This document shows, one piece after another, positions 45,448 to 54,305 of a stretch of 64,000 nt of DNA; position 1 is the stretch's first letter, and every line of letters starts with the position of its first letter. This DNA is from Terriglobia bacterium. GTDB lineage: Bacteria > Acidobacteriota > Terriglobia > JAIQFV01. Location of the stretch: assembly GCA_020072965.1 (NCBI GenBank), contig JAIQFY010000031.1, forward strand, positions 1-64,000, in the 5' to 3' direction. The notes beneath the pieces are model-generated. The model saw only the letters and a list, made by a program, of their open reading frames with translations, was not told the origin of the DNA and did not search any database. The translations under genes and the position numbers were made by a program.

Positions 45448-46254
45448 ATGAATTCTGCCCTGAAACAACATTGGCCTGAATACCTGATGGAAGCGGGGGA
45501 ACTGGGAATTTTCATGATTTCCGCATGTCTGTTTGCCTCCATCCTGCAGTACCCGGGTTCCCCCGTGTACTCGGCCATCACTGATCCCTTCTTGCGGCGT
45601 CTCATCATGGGCCTGGCCATGGGCATCACGGCGATTGCACTCATCCATTCCCCCTGGGGAAAACAGTCGGGGGCCCATTTTAATCCCGCGGTGACCCTGA
45701 CTTTTCTCAGACTCGGGAAAATTAAATCCTGGGACGCATTTTTCTATGTCATCACGCAGTTTTGTGGGGGGGTGATGGGAGTGCTGGTTTCCTCTGCCCT
45801 TCTGGGACAAGTAGTGATGGATCCGCTAGTGAATCATGCGGTCACGGTTCCGGGCATGAGCGGAGTCGCTGGGGCTTTTGTTGCTGAATTAATCATTTCG
45901 TTCGGCCTCATGACCGTCGTGCTGACAACCTCCAACCATCAGAACCTCTCCCGTTACACCGGGGCGTTCGCAGGAGGACTGGTGGCGACATACATCACTT
46001 TCGAATCCCCCATCTCCGGGATGAGCATGAACCCCGCGCGCACCTTTGGATCTGCAGTGGTCGCTCAACTGTGGACAGCGCTCTGGATCTATTTCACGGC
46101 CCCTCCCCTCGGGATGCTTTCAGCAGCAGAAATTTACCTTTACTTCAAAGGGCGTTCGTCCGTGCTGTGCGCAAAATTGAACCATCACAACAACAAACGC
46201 TGCATCTTTCGGTGCGGCTACATGCAGAAACAGGAGTATGACGTCACTATCTAG
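45448..46254 (+). CDS. MIP-family aquaporin with cysteine-rich C-terminal tail
   Basis: 268 residues with six membrane helices and two half-helix loops. The first NPA motif is HFNPAVT (Asn79), the second MNPARTF (Asn195). The arginine after the second NPA belongs to the selectivity filter. Residues 237-260 form a short basic tail with Cys241, His246, His247, Cys252 and Cys256, a spacing that could bind a metal; such a tail is not part of standard aquaporins. Water or small neutral solutes are the likely substrates. The start ATG has TGAGGA upstream. Confidence 0.88.
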   Translation: MNSALKQHWPEYLMEAGELGIFMISACLFASILQYPGSPVYSAITDPFLRRLIMGLAMGITAIALIHSPWGKQSGAHFNPAVTLTFLRLGKIKSWDAFFYVITQFCGGVMGVLVSSALLGQVVMDPLVNHAVTVPGMSGVAGAFVAELIISFGLMTVVLTTSNHQNLSRYTGAFAGGLVATYITFESPISGMSMNPARTFGSAVVAQLWTALWIYFTAPPLGMLSAAEIYLYFKGRSSVLCAKLNHHNNKRCIFRCGYMQKQEYDVTI

Positions 46255-46316
46255 ATCAACCGTCCGCCTATGGCGGACAAAACGAATCAACATTGAATTG
46301 AAAAGGAGCTTCCACA

Positions 46317-47195
46317 ATGCAAAAACGAACACTGATCATAGGTTTACTTGTTCTTGTCATCGGCGTGGGCGCCTGGATTGCCTTCCGGCCCGATCGCCTC
46401 GTCGTCAATGCCAAGGTCAACGAATCTTTTCCCTCCGGGATGGCCGCGTCAACCGGTTCCAGCTCGAGGGTCCTCCTCGCCGGCCAATTTCACGATGGAG
46501 CCCACAAGGGTGTCGGCGAGGCATCCATCTATCAGTTGCAGGATGGAAAGCGCGTTCTGCGTTTCACCGGATTTGAAACCTCGAACGGGCCGGACGTCCA
46601 GGTTTACCTTGTCGCCGCCGCAGACGCCAAGGACAGCGAGACGGTCAAGACGGCTGGGTTCATCCCCATCGGCGCACTCAAGGGAAACATCGGTGACCAG
46701 AACTACGATGTGCCCGCTGATGCTGACCTGAACAAGTACCGCGCCGTCACAATCTGGTGCCGCCGGTTCGGTGTTAATTTCGCGACGGCTCCACTCTCAC
46801 CGACCCAGGGCAATATGGCCGCCACATCGGCCACTCCCGCCTCGCAGGCCCTCTTTTCCGGTCACTTTCATGATGTGGCCCACAAAGGCGCGGGTGAAGC
46901 CACGGTCTATCAACTTGCCGACGGCAATCGGGTCCTTCGCTTCACGAATTTCGAAACTTCAAATGGCCCGGACGTCCAGGTCTATCTGGTCGCGACAGCC
47001 GATGCACGCGACAGTGAAACCGTCAAGGCCGCCGGCTTCATTCAAGTAGGAGCGCTCAAAGGAAACATTGGGGATCAAAACTACGAGTTGCCCGCCAATG
47101 TCGATTTGAGCAAATACCGCGCGGTCACGATCTGGTGCCGCCGTTTCGGCGTTAACTTCGCAACGGCCCCGCTCTCGCCGGCCCAGGGGTCGTAG
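46317..47195 (+). CDS. Membrane-anchored protein with two DM13 domains
   Basis: 292 residues: N-terminal membrane anchor (LIIGLLVLVIGVGAWIAF), then two DM13 domains (about 50-155 and 178-288). The copies are very similar, sharing ETSNGPDVQVYLV, ALKGNIGDQNY and AVTIWCRRFGVNFATAPLSP, and are joined by a short Ala/Thr/Ser linker. Each has one conserved cysteine in IWCRRF. DM13 domains are proposed to be redox or electron-transfer modules. It is 62 bases after the aquaporin gene with its own AAAGGAG ribosome site. Confidence 0.85.
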   Translation: MQKRTLIIGLLVLVIGVGAWIAFRPDRLVVNAKVNESFPSGMAASTGSSSRVLLAGQFHDGAHKGVGEASIYQLQDGKRVLRFTGFETSNGPDVQVYLVAAADAKDSETVKTAGFIPIGALKGNIGDQNYDVPADADLNKYRAVTIWCRRFGVNFATAPLSPTQGNMAATSATPASQALFSGHFHDVAHKGAGEATVYQLADGNRVLRFTNFETSNGPDVQVYLVATADARDSETVKAAGFIQVGALKGNIGDQNYELPANVDLSKYRAVTIWCRRFGVNFATAPLSPAQGS

Positions 47196-47246
47196 AAATC
47201 CAGTTCCAGCTTAGGTGCTTATCGATTACGTGGCCTCCCCCAAGTT

Positions 47247-47319
47247 AGGGACAGACACCTTATCTTAAGCACCTTCGCAGGAATGGCACCAAAGCAGGTG
47301 TCTGTCCCTCTTTTTTTTT
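47247..47319. terminator. 14-bp hairpin followed by a T-run
   Basis: AGGGACAGACACCT at 47247-47260 pairs exactly with AGGTGTCTGTCCCT at 47296-47309, followed by nine T residues. The 35-base loop is long for an intrinsic terminator, and the acagacacc sequence is typical of element ends, so it may be a mobile-element remnant that also stops transcription of the DM13 gene. From here to 47845 I see no gene. Confidence 0.5.
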
Positions 47320-47845
47320 GGGTTTTGTTTGGAATTTGTCCGCCGCAGGCGGATTGGAATTTGAACTTTGCCACTACCTGTCAATTCTCTCCTCCACGTC
47401 AGGTCTTCCCAGGCGTCCTTGATTTCTCCTTGAATTCCCTTAGCGCGAGTTCTACACTTCGGGTTGGCCAGGCGACCCCCATGTCGGGCCCCTCTTCTCA
47501 CCATGGCGATTGGCTGGCCGTTGTCGCTTAACTGATTCTTCATCGTTGCCACATCCGGACGGGAGGGCACATTTCCTTGGGGGGCTTCAAGAATATTGCC
47601 AGGACGTCTTTTATCCTCTTTTGTTCCTGTGTGCTTCTCTTCTTGCAGCAGATTAAGCCAAGCCCTGCGTTTTTGGGACCAACACCAAATCGCAAGAAAT
47701 TATTGGAGGTTTTTGGAGACCTCTCTGGTAGCCCGGCAAGTTTTGTATGGTGAGGCCTTTCATCGCACACTAGAAAGACCCAGCGGTTATGGCAACGGTC
47801 ATGGAAGTGCCCAGGCTAGATTGTCCGACTTGAACGTTGGCCAGG

Positions 47846-48259
47846 ATGATGTCCGCATGCGGAGTTCTTTGCTCGGATTGTCCGGCGTACCATGGGGACG
47901 CCATGGGGGTCGCGCATCAGGAGCGTACCGTGGCTGCCTGGCAGAGGATTTACGGGCTCAATGAGACGGCCGAAAACATCTCATGCGGCGGTTGTCGCGG
48001 GCCCGACGACGCGCTGTTTCACACCAGCCGCACCTGCAAGGCACGCCGCTGCTGTCGGGCGAAGGGTTTCAGTTCCTGCGCGGAATGTGCTGTGGAAGAG
48101 TGTCCGGACCTGGAGAAAGCACAATCGTTGTGGGACGAGGTGCCGGATTTGGGCAGGGACCTGTCCCGCGAGGAATTCGTCATCTACGCTCAACCCTACT
48201 GCGATCACCGCCGCCGATTGACCGAGGCACGTCGAGCGCTTCGTCGACGAGCACGATGA
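47846..48259 (+). CDS. DUF3795 cysteine-rich protein
   Basis: 137 residues starting at the ATG at 47846 (an ATG at 47849 or a TTG at 47837 are alternatives). Eleven cysteines in the first two thirds are arranged as CGVLCSDCPAY, CGGCRG, CKARRCCRAKG and CAECAVEECPD, the signature of DUF3795, thought to bind metal. Function unknown. Isolated gene, cytoplasmic. Confidence 0.82.
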   Translation: MMSACGVLCSDCPAYHGDAMGVAHQERTVAAWQRIYGLNETAENISCGGCRGPDDALFHTSRTCKARRCCRAKGFSSCAECAVEECPDLEKAQSLWDEVPDLGRDLSREEFVIYAQPYCDHRRRLTEARRALRRRAR

Positions 48260-48585
48260 GTGCCGCGCATCTACGCCCCTCTTCACAAATGACTCCTTTT
48301 TGATTCTTGACTTACGCCAGTTCTGCTCTGACCCTGTCTTGGACTGACCCCTTTTGCTTCTCCTCCCTGCACAGGACAAAGAGTTCGAAGCGTCTCTGCA
48401 TCGCCGCGGTAAACAAGGATTTCTTAAACGCAGAGACGCGAAGATCACAGAAGGGATCCCGGCAGGAAGATTCCATGAGGCTCACAAAGCAATCCAGGTG
48501 TGGCGTTTGAAACTTCAATTGCGAGCAAATCATGTCGCAGCGGCACTCGGGGATCAACACCCATCGAGCGCCGCCGCTCGCCTAT

Positions 48586-49923
48586 CTACAGCGATTTCAG
48601 GTACTCGATCAAGTCTGCCTTTTCCTGGTCACTCAGCCCAAGGTGAAACTGGGTATCGTAGTGCTCGACCACATCACGCAGGGTTGCGAAACGGCCGTCG
48701 TGATAAAAGCCGCCGGAGGTATGGGTCCACAAGCCTTTTAGCGGAGCTGTGCGATAAGCATGGTCGGGCGCTCGATTGGACTGGAAATCATCGATCCCCA
48801 TTTCTTGAGCCGTGTGCATGTTCCAGCCGGGTTCCGTAAAGAGCGGCGGCACGTGGCAAGTGGAGCACTGGGCCCTGCCTTTGAAGACCTCTTGACCGCG
48901 TTGGGCGGCCTCGTGATTGAATGTGTTCGCGGGAGGTGCCGGTGCCGGGATGGCCAACTGGTAAACGTGCAGGTCGGGCAACTTATCAGTGATCAGGTCT
49001 TCGGAGCTCCGAACATTATTGAAGCCCGCTTCCGCGGCAATGGGAAACTGGCTGGCGTTTGCCAATCGCGGATCATAGAACGTGCCCTTCCCATGCATTT
49101 CCAGATTTGCAACCAATGCATTCCAATGCGTCGCAGATCCCCAGCCTGTCCACGTATGCAGATTGACGCCGGCAAGTCCAAATGCAGGCGGGATAAGCGT
49201 CGCAGCCGGCTTGCCGTCCGGACGGAACGCTTTCCCATCCAAAAAGAGGGCAGCGTCAAACCTGCCGGGGCCCCAACTCGTCAGAACCTGGCGTACCGTG
49301 GCCTGATCCGTATGGAGAAGATTGGCCGGCCCGCTGAGATCGGGCGCCAGGGCGACGATGGCGCCGACGTTAAGATCGCGATTCGCCCAGCCGTCAAGCC
49401 GATGGCCAATTCCCGGGGCGAATGAATTATCCACGGTGGAATGGCACAGGGCGCACTGGATCCCGACGGACTTCAGGCTTCCGTCTTCGTTGAAAAATCC
49501 TTTGACGCCTAGAACGGAATTCAGGCGAAGCAAAGCAAGGGTGGTCGCGGGGTCGTCCAAATTGACTTTGCCCGCCCGGATTTGACTTATCAAGTCACCG
49601 GGAAGAGCATCCGCATCCACCTTCAGCCCGACGGCTAGGGCCGTGCGAGGGGAGACGCCGGGGCCGACTCCACCAAACTTTGTCCCCTCGATGGCCTGGT
49701 GCAACTTTAATGCGCCACCCCAGAAATCCTCATCCCCGAAGGTGTCGTAGCGAAACACCTGCCTCCCGTGGGCGACCATCATATTGCCGTTCATCTCTAT
49801 GGCGCGATCGTGAGAGCGCCCGCGGATTTCTTCTCCACGATTTTCAGAACTGTATTGCTGTGCCGCGACGAGCGAGAACATCACGACTAGAGCCAATGTG
49901 CCGAACACCGTTATCTTCCTCAT
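48586..49923 (-). CDS. Secreted dihaem cytochrome c peroxidase-like protein
   Basis: 445 residues from the ATG at 49923 with GGAGG upstream; the signal peptide is VFGTLALVVMFSLVAAQ. Two c-type haem sites CALCH (157-161) and CSTCH (353-357) are separated by about 195 residues, as in the CcpA/MauG superfamily. The C-terminal half has the typical KGLWTHTSGGFYHDGRFATLRDVVEHY block. Between the haems is WTGWGSATHWNALVANLEMHG. It may detoxify peroxide in the periplasm or oxidise an organic substrate; the sequence does not decide. Haem attachment needs the cytochrome c maturation system, not seen here. Confidence 0.9.
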   Translation of the reverse strand: MRKITVFGTLALVVMFSLVAAQQYSSENRGEEIRGRSHDRAIEMNGNMMVAHGRQVFRYDTFGDEDFWGGALKLHQAIEGTKFGGVGPGVSPRTALAVGLKVDADALPGDLISQIRAGKVNLDDPATTLALLRLNSVLGVKGFFNEDGSLKSVGIQCALCHSTVDNSFAPGIGHRLDGWANRDLNVGAIVALAPDLSGPANLLHTDQATVRQVLTSWGPGRFDAALFLDGKAFRPDGKPAATLIPPAFGLAGVNLHTWTGWGSATHWNALVANLEMHGKGTFYDPRLANASQFPIAAEAGFNNVRSSEDLITDKLPDLHVYQLAIPAPAPPANTFNHEAAQRGQEVFKGRAQCSTCHVPPLFTEPGWNMHTAQEMGIDDFQSNRAPDHAYRTAPLKGLWTHTSGGFYHDGRFATLRDVVEHYDTQFHLGLSDQEKADLIEYLKSL

Positions 49924-50262
49924 GTTATCCTCCGCGGGGAATCCCCCGTCGACACGATAGAGTGCGCAGCACACACGAAAGATACAGTAAACTTCCAGGT
50001 ATATTTTTTGTTTTCAGTGTAACCTTTTTGCGTGAACGTACTCTCAGAACAGGATGGGTCACTGTGGACAGGCGGGGTGCCGAGAGGATTTCCTCCAGGG
50101 CCGGCGGCTTACATTGCGCCTGGAATTCTCTCTCGATCCGGATTATAGCGGTGAGATCCGGGGCGGCGAAGTCGAATTGATCGACGATCCTCCGCCCCCG
50201 GAAAGAAGGGATGCTTGTACACGCGGGAGTGGAAAACTCCGGCACTTGCTATGGCTACAGGG
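49924..50262. other. Gene-free gap upstream of the dihaem protein
   Basis: About 340 bases without a supported gene. It must contain the promoter of the dihaem gene. No palindrome or RNA was noted. Confidence 0.35.
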
Positions 50263-50601
50263 CTACAGCAGCTTGATCGTTTTCACTTTCAGGGTGTCGC
50301 TTTCAACCTCTCCACTGACATCGACGCGGAGGTGATCTTTCTTCTGAGAGTTTTTGAGCGCTTCAAGGACCCTCGCATTGCCCTCCTTGTCAAATTTTAT
50401 GAACTGATGCCCTTCCGTCACGATGCCGAAACCGCTCTCCTGACACATCAGAAGGCAGGACCGGGTGTGTGCATCCGGGTCAGCCGACGCTTTCTGTGAG
50501 CACTTCACATCCACCATCGGAACATTGTTGAAACTCTTGTTCGCGGCCATTACGGGAAGCGTTAAAGCCGCGGACAGTACCAATAACATTAGTTTTCGCA
50601 T
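50263..50601 (-). CDS. Small secreted protein of unknown function
   Basis: 112 residues with a good signal peptide (LMLLVLSAALTLPVMA) and GGAGGAGACC before the ATG. The mature part has three cysteines (VKCSQ, RSCLLMCQ) and a single beta-rich domain (FIKFDKEGNARVLEALKNSQKKDHLRVDVSGEVESDTLKVKTI). This looks like a small periplasmic OB- or lipocalin-like fold, but I cannot name it. Confidence 0.8.
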   Translation of the reverse strand: MRKLMLLVLSAALTLPVMAANKSFNNVPMVDVKCSQKASADPDAHTRSCLLMCQESGFGIVTEGHQFIKFDKEGNARVLEALKNSQKKDHLRVDVSGEVESDTLKVKTIKLL

Positions 50602-50633
50602 GGTCTCCTCCGTCCGTTAGTGTTGAGTTGCAC

Positions 50634-50740
50634 AAGCCCGCCACGGCGGGCCGTGATCCCGTTTTTGGGGATCGCGGGTCTTTCCCTGCCGGTCGAAAAA
50701 GCCCGTGATCTGCGGAAAAGCGAGCGGATCACGGCTACCC
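50634..50740. repeat. Inverted-repeat element, family B copy 2
   Basis: CCGTGATC at 50651 pairs with GATCACGG ending at 50734, with inner arms GATCCCG/CGGGTC around ttttt. The element ends in cggctacc like copy 1 at 9971-10070 and shares the cccg-tttttgg-ggatc centre. The outer sequence differs, so it is a divergent copy. Confidence 0.6.
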
Positions 50741-50791
50741 AAGCGTCTCACTTCGCAAGATGCTCTTATCCGTCACTATCATCTATCATCC

Positions 50792-51229
50792 TCAGTAAGC
50801 AGCGAGCGCGCGCCCCAGAGCTTTTTTCTCTTCGCGTGCCCCTAATGCGCCTTCCCGCACAGCGGTCAGCTGCGCTAGGGCAAACGCACCAATAGCCAGC
50901 TCCATGTCGCGCACGGCCAGGTCATAGAACATCCCGGTCGTCAGCAGATTGGCTGCTATAGCGAACAACCACAGCATCACGACGTAGCTGCCAAGCTTTG
51001 TCCAGCGGCTCAGCACCACAATCCCGGCAACGACCTCCACGATGCCGACGATATGCATGAAAGTCGGAGTGCTGACAGGAACGAGTTTCGTGGCGAGGGG
51101 GCTCAGGTACATTCCCCAATCAACCAATTTGTTGAAGTACTTGTCTATTCCAGCAACGATGGGGGCTACTCCCAAACCGATCCGCAGTGCCCACCAGGAA
51201 ACATTGAGTCGAGAATCGAAGTTTTTCAT
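50792..51229 (-). CDS. DoxX-like integral membrane protein
   Basis: 145 residues from the ATG at 51229, preceded by CCGGAGGT. Four membrane helices: WWALRIGLGVAPIVAGIDK, FMHIVGIVEVVAGIVVL, YVVMLWLFAIAANLL, and MELAIGAFALAQLT. The overall pattern fits small DoxX/DoxD-type proteins, some of which donate electrons to oxidases or help redox homeostasis. It is divergent from the ECF sigma gene at 51681 and may be in its regulon. Confidence 0.7.
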   Translation of the reverse strand: MKNFDSRLNVSWWALRIGLGVAPIVAGIDKYFNKLVDWGMYLSPLATKLVPVSTPTFMHIVGIVEVVAGIVVLSRWTKLGSYVVMLWLFAIAANLLTTGMFYDLAVRDMELAIGAFALAQLTAVREGALGAREEKKALGRALAAY

Positions 51230-51384
51230 TTTTGACCTCCGGCGGAATAGAGTGATGAGTGGCCGTTTGGTTACACGAAAGTTTGAGCGTCCATGACAAG
51301 AAAAGGACACGACGAATGTCTTGCCAGAGAATTTGAATGAGATGTCGTTTCTGGATCAATCGAAGAATGTTCATTCTTGATATT

Positions 51385-51515
51385 GAAGTCAGAAATCAGA
51401 AGTCGGAAGTCAGAACTCAGTGGTCAGATGAAAGATACCTCCTCTATCGTGGAATCTTAGAACCAATGCCTTAAATCCTTGACCTCTCATATCCGACGTC
51501 TGACTTCTGACTTCT
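51385..51515. repeat. Heptamer-repeat island with inverted arms (third)
   Basis: The left arm (51385-51430) has units gaagtca, gaaatca, gaagtcg, gaactca, gtggtca. The right arm (51493-51515) has complements (tgacttc twice, gacgtc). It lies between divergent DoxX and sigma genes. No ORF. Confidence 0.7.
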
Positions 51516-51680
51516 CCCGCCAGGCCCGATGGCCCCGGCAGCATCGCCTCCAAATGTTGGACTGTTTCTGGACAGACTTGTCATGTCAGAATCCAAAGTG
51601 CTTAAGGCCCAACATTGAACCCATAGCAAATATCCTGTAACCTTTCATCGCTGGTGGACTCTATCGTTTGGTGGAAGAAA

Positions 51681-52385
51681 ATGGAAAGCACACGAATTCC
51701 AGGTGAGGCCAAAACTGAGGCGTGGACCGACGAACAGGTCGTCGAGCGGGTCCTGGCGGGAGAAACAGCGCTGTATGAGGTCATCATGCGGCGTTATAAC
51801 CAGCGGCTGTACCGTGTCGTGCGTGCGATCTTGCGTGACGACGGCGAGACCGAAGATGTCATGCAGGATGCCTATGTTCGCGCCTACCAACACCTGAACC
51901 AGTTCGCAGGCCGGGCGTCTTTTTCGACCTGGCTGACGCGAATCGCTGTCCATGAAGCCCTGGCGCGTGTCCGTCGGCGGAACCGCAACCAGCAATTGGA
52001 TGAACCAGACTTTGACGGAGAACCCGCCATGAATCATATAGACACATCTCCTGACCCGGAGCAAACCACTTCGGAAGCCGAACTTCGCCAACTTCTGGAG
52101 GAAGCGGTTCTTGCTCTACCCGAGCAATATCGAGTTGTGGTCATGCTGCGGGATGTCGAGGAATTGAGTACATCGGAGACCGCGGCGGCATTGGAGATCA
52201 CCGAAGAAAATGTGAAAGTCCGCCTTCATCGGGGCCGAGCAATGATGCGCAGAGACCTTTTTGCGCGTGTCGGAGAAACCGCCAAAGAGACGTTTTCCTT
52301 CATGGGGGCGCGCTGCGACCGTGTCGTGCGACGCGTATTTCAGCGCCTGGCAGAAATCGGTGTAAAGGATCCCTCGATCATGTGA
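51681..52385 (+). CDS. ECF-type RNA polymerase sigma factor (RpoE-like)
   Basis: 234 residues from the ATG at 51681; a GTG at 51654 is also open. Region 2 (LAGETALYEVIMRRYNQRLYRVVRAILRDDGETEDVMQDAYVRAYQHL, then FSTWLTRIAVHEALARVRRRNR) and region 4 (LPEQYRVVVMLRDVEELSTSETAAALEITEENVKVRLHRGRAMMRRDL) are textbook. No anti-sigma gene follows; the next gene is convergent. The closest possible targets are the divergent DoxX-like gene and itself. Confidence 0.93.
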   Translation: MESTRIPGEAKTEAWTDEQVVERVLAGETALYEVIMRRYNQRLYRVVRAILRDDGETEDVMQDAYVRAYQHLNQFAGRASFSTWLTRIAVHEALARVRRRNRNQQLDEPDFDGEPAMNHIDTSPDPEQTTSEAELRQLLEEAVLALPEQYRVVVMLRDVEELSTSETAAALEITEENVKVRLHRGRAMMRRDLFARVGETAKETFSFMGARCDRVVRRVFQRLAEIGVKDPSIM

Positions 52386-52555
52386 ATGGGCGGTACGCCC
52401 TGGACCTCACTGAAACCCACCCGAAAACGATCGCCAACCGCTAACCCCCCTAGGGACAATCCCATTAGGAGGGCTCCTTACCTCTTGGGCTTCGTGTCGT
52501 TTTCGGCCCGCCTTCCCATGACATCAGTCGCGGGCCGCCCACGCCTCTTCCCTAT

Positions 52556-53887
52556 TCACTTGTTTCTTTTCACCACTCGCAGCAGCCAGAGAATACTCTT
52601 CATTCTGAGACTGACTTGGGTGTTCAACTCATCGATCTGCTGGCCCACCTGGACGTTCAAAGAAGGGGACTTTTTCACGGAGAGAATCTGGGAAGGATAT
52701 ACGCTGCGATGTCCGGTCATAAGAAAGCTGATGACACAGGAGACCGCGGCGTAGGGGGCAATCTGGGGTCCGAAGAGTTCAACCGCCATGATGCTGGCAG
52801 CAATGGGGGTGTTCGCGGCGCCAGCCAGAAGACTCACGAGACCAATGGCTGAAAAGGTCGCCAGGTCGAGACCGGCAATCCTGGCGTAGAGGCTCCCGGA
52901 AGTGGCGCCGACGAAAAAAATCGGCGTTACAATCCCGCCACTCCCCCCAAAGCTTAATGTCGTGGCAGTAAACACGCTTTTCACAAAAAATGCATACCAC
53001 GAAACCGGTTGACCATTCAACGATGCCTCGATCGTGTCGAGGCCAAGCCCGAGATACTGCCGGGAGAAAGCGAGGGCAAGTAATAAAACGGCAGCTCCGC
53101 CCAGAAGGCCCTTGCGCGGCTTTGAAATGTTCAGAAGACCTGAAAGCCGTTCGACTGACCGCAGGATTTCAACCAGGACAAATGAACACATTCCGAAGCA
53201 GATGCCTGCCACAACCACCTTTAAGAAAAAGAGTTCACTAAAGACAGGCGTAAAGGCGATGGCGTGATGGAAGTACTTCACTCCAAGGGCGGAAGAAATC
53301 TGAAATGCGGTAATGCCGGAGATGAACGATGGGAGGAGAACGTCATACAGGAGACTGCCGACGAATAGGACCTCGACCCCGAATATCGCGCCGGCAATGG
53401 GAGTCCCAAACACCGCCGCAAACCCGGCGCTGATTCCACAGATCACGAGCTTTTTTCTGTCCCGGTTGTTAAATCGGAAAAGATCGGCGAACAGTGAAGA
53501 CAAGCCGGCGCCAATCTGGGCGCAGGGCCCTTCCTTCCCAGCGGAACCCCCCGCCGCCAGAGTAATAATCGTGGCAATCAGCTTGACGGGAACTACCGCC
53601 TTATCGATCCTTCCGGAACGTTTGTGTACCGCCTCAATCACTTTCTCGGTCCCGTGGCCTTCTGCCTCGGGGGCAAGTACTTTAACCAACAACGCGCTCA
53701 ACCAGAACGCGATAGGCAAGGACAAAAAATAGTAGGGGTATTTCTTAGCAAAGGCGATGCTGAAATTGAGCGCAATCAGAAATCCAGAGGTCGAGAGACC
53801 GACGATGGAACCGATTACGGTGGCCAAGATGACCCATTTCAAGATGCTAATAAAGAGAATGCTCTGTTCCGCAAGTCTTTTGCGCAT
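52556..53887 (-). CDS. ClC-family chloride channel/antiporter, no CBS domains
   Basis: 443 residues, membrane domain only. Signatures: GSAGKEGPCAQIGAGLSSL with gating glutamate Glu119, GISAGFAAVFGTPIAGAIFGVEVL, FGGSGGIVTPIFFVGATSG, and a last core helix SLLAGAANTPIAASIMAVELFG. The Ser of the usual GSGIP motif is in GGSAGKEGP. It is not close to the ClC at 14464. The gene is divergent from csoR with a shared 127-base control region. Confidence 0.9.
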   Translation of the reverse strand: MRKRLAEQSILFISILKWVILATVIGSIVGLSTSGFLIALNFSIAFAKKYPYYFLSLPIAFWLSALLVKVLAPEAEGHGTEKVIEAVHKRSGRIDKAVVPVKLIATIITLAAGGSAGKEGPCAQIGAGLSSLFADLFRFNNRDRKKLVICGISAGFAAVFGTPIAGAIFGVEVLFVGSLLYDVLLPSFISGITAFQISSALGVKYFHHAIAFTPVFSELFFLKVVVAGICFGMCSFVLVEILRSVERLSGLLNISKPRKGLLGGAAVLLLALAFSRQYLGLGLDTIEASLNGQPVSWYAFFVKSVFTATTLSFGGSGGIVTPIFFVGATSGSLYARIAGLDLATFSAIGLVSLLAGAANTPIAASIMAVELFGPQIAPYAAVSCVISFLMTGHRSVYPSQILSVKKSPSLNVQVGQQIDELNTQVSLRMKSILWLLRVVKRNK

Positions 53888-53959
53888 GTGCGTTTACCAA
53901 TGAATCCCTTCCACCCCCATTCCCCTTGACTCGGTTCACTGCTGACGGTACGATACCAT

Positions 53960-53974
53960 TACCCCGTATAGGTA
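53960..53974. promoter_or_regulatory. Possible CsoR operator TACC-N7-GGTA
   Basis: The sequence taccccgtataggta lies in the 127-base gap between the divergent ClC gene and csoR, 40 bases before the csoR start. It resembles the G/C-tract pseudo-palindromes bound by CsoR/RcnR proteins. Autoregulation and control of the ClC gene are both possible. Confidence 0.35.
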
Positions 53975-54014
53975 TACAACAGACCGTCGACCAATCGATG
54001 ATCAGGAGAATTTC

Positions 54015-54305
54015 ATGCTGGACTCGAAGAAGCAGAAAGCCGTTGGCTTGCGGTTGCGGCGGATCGAAGGACAGATTCGGGGCCTCGAACGAATGGTCAC
54101 TGAAGGTCGACTCTGTGTCGATCTTCTCACTCAAATCGCTGCAGCGCAGGCCGCCCTGAAGGGCGTGGGGGACGAGATTCTCCAATATCATGTTCGACGG
54201 TGCGTCCCTGGATCCTTCTCAAAGCGCTTACGGGCCGTGGAGCGTGACCGCCTGACAGAACTCGGGACGATTTTTGGCCAATATTTAAAGGGGCCGCGCA
54301 GGTGA
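54015..54305 (+). CDS. csoR: CsoR/RcnR-type metal-responsive repressor
   Basis: 96 residues, all-helical family once called DUF156. The N-terminal DNA-binding part is RLRRIEGQIRGLERMV. The copper ligands are in place: Cys34 (GRLCVDLLTQI), His59 and Cys63 (YHVRRCV), the CHC set of Cu(I) sensors. The ATG has AGGAGAA upstream. No copper ATPase or chaperone gene is beside it; the only candidate target is the divergent ClC gene, or a copper gene elsewhere. Confidence 0.88.
   Translation: MLDSKKQKAVGLRLRRIEGQIRGLERMVTEGRLCVDLLTQIAAAQAALKGVGDEILQYHVRRCVPGSFSKRLRAVERDRLTELGTIFGQYLKGPRR

Noticed and set aside
52386-52754. ORF of 122 residues directly after the ECF sigma gene, considered as an anti-sigma factor
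   Set aside because: It has no zinc-finger cysteines and no anti-sigma features, and its last 200 bases are antisense to the ClC gene.
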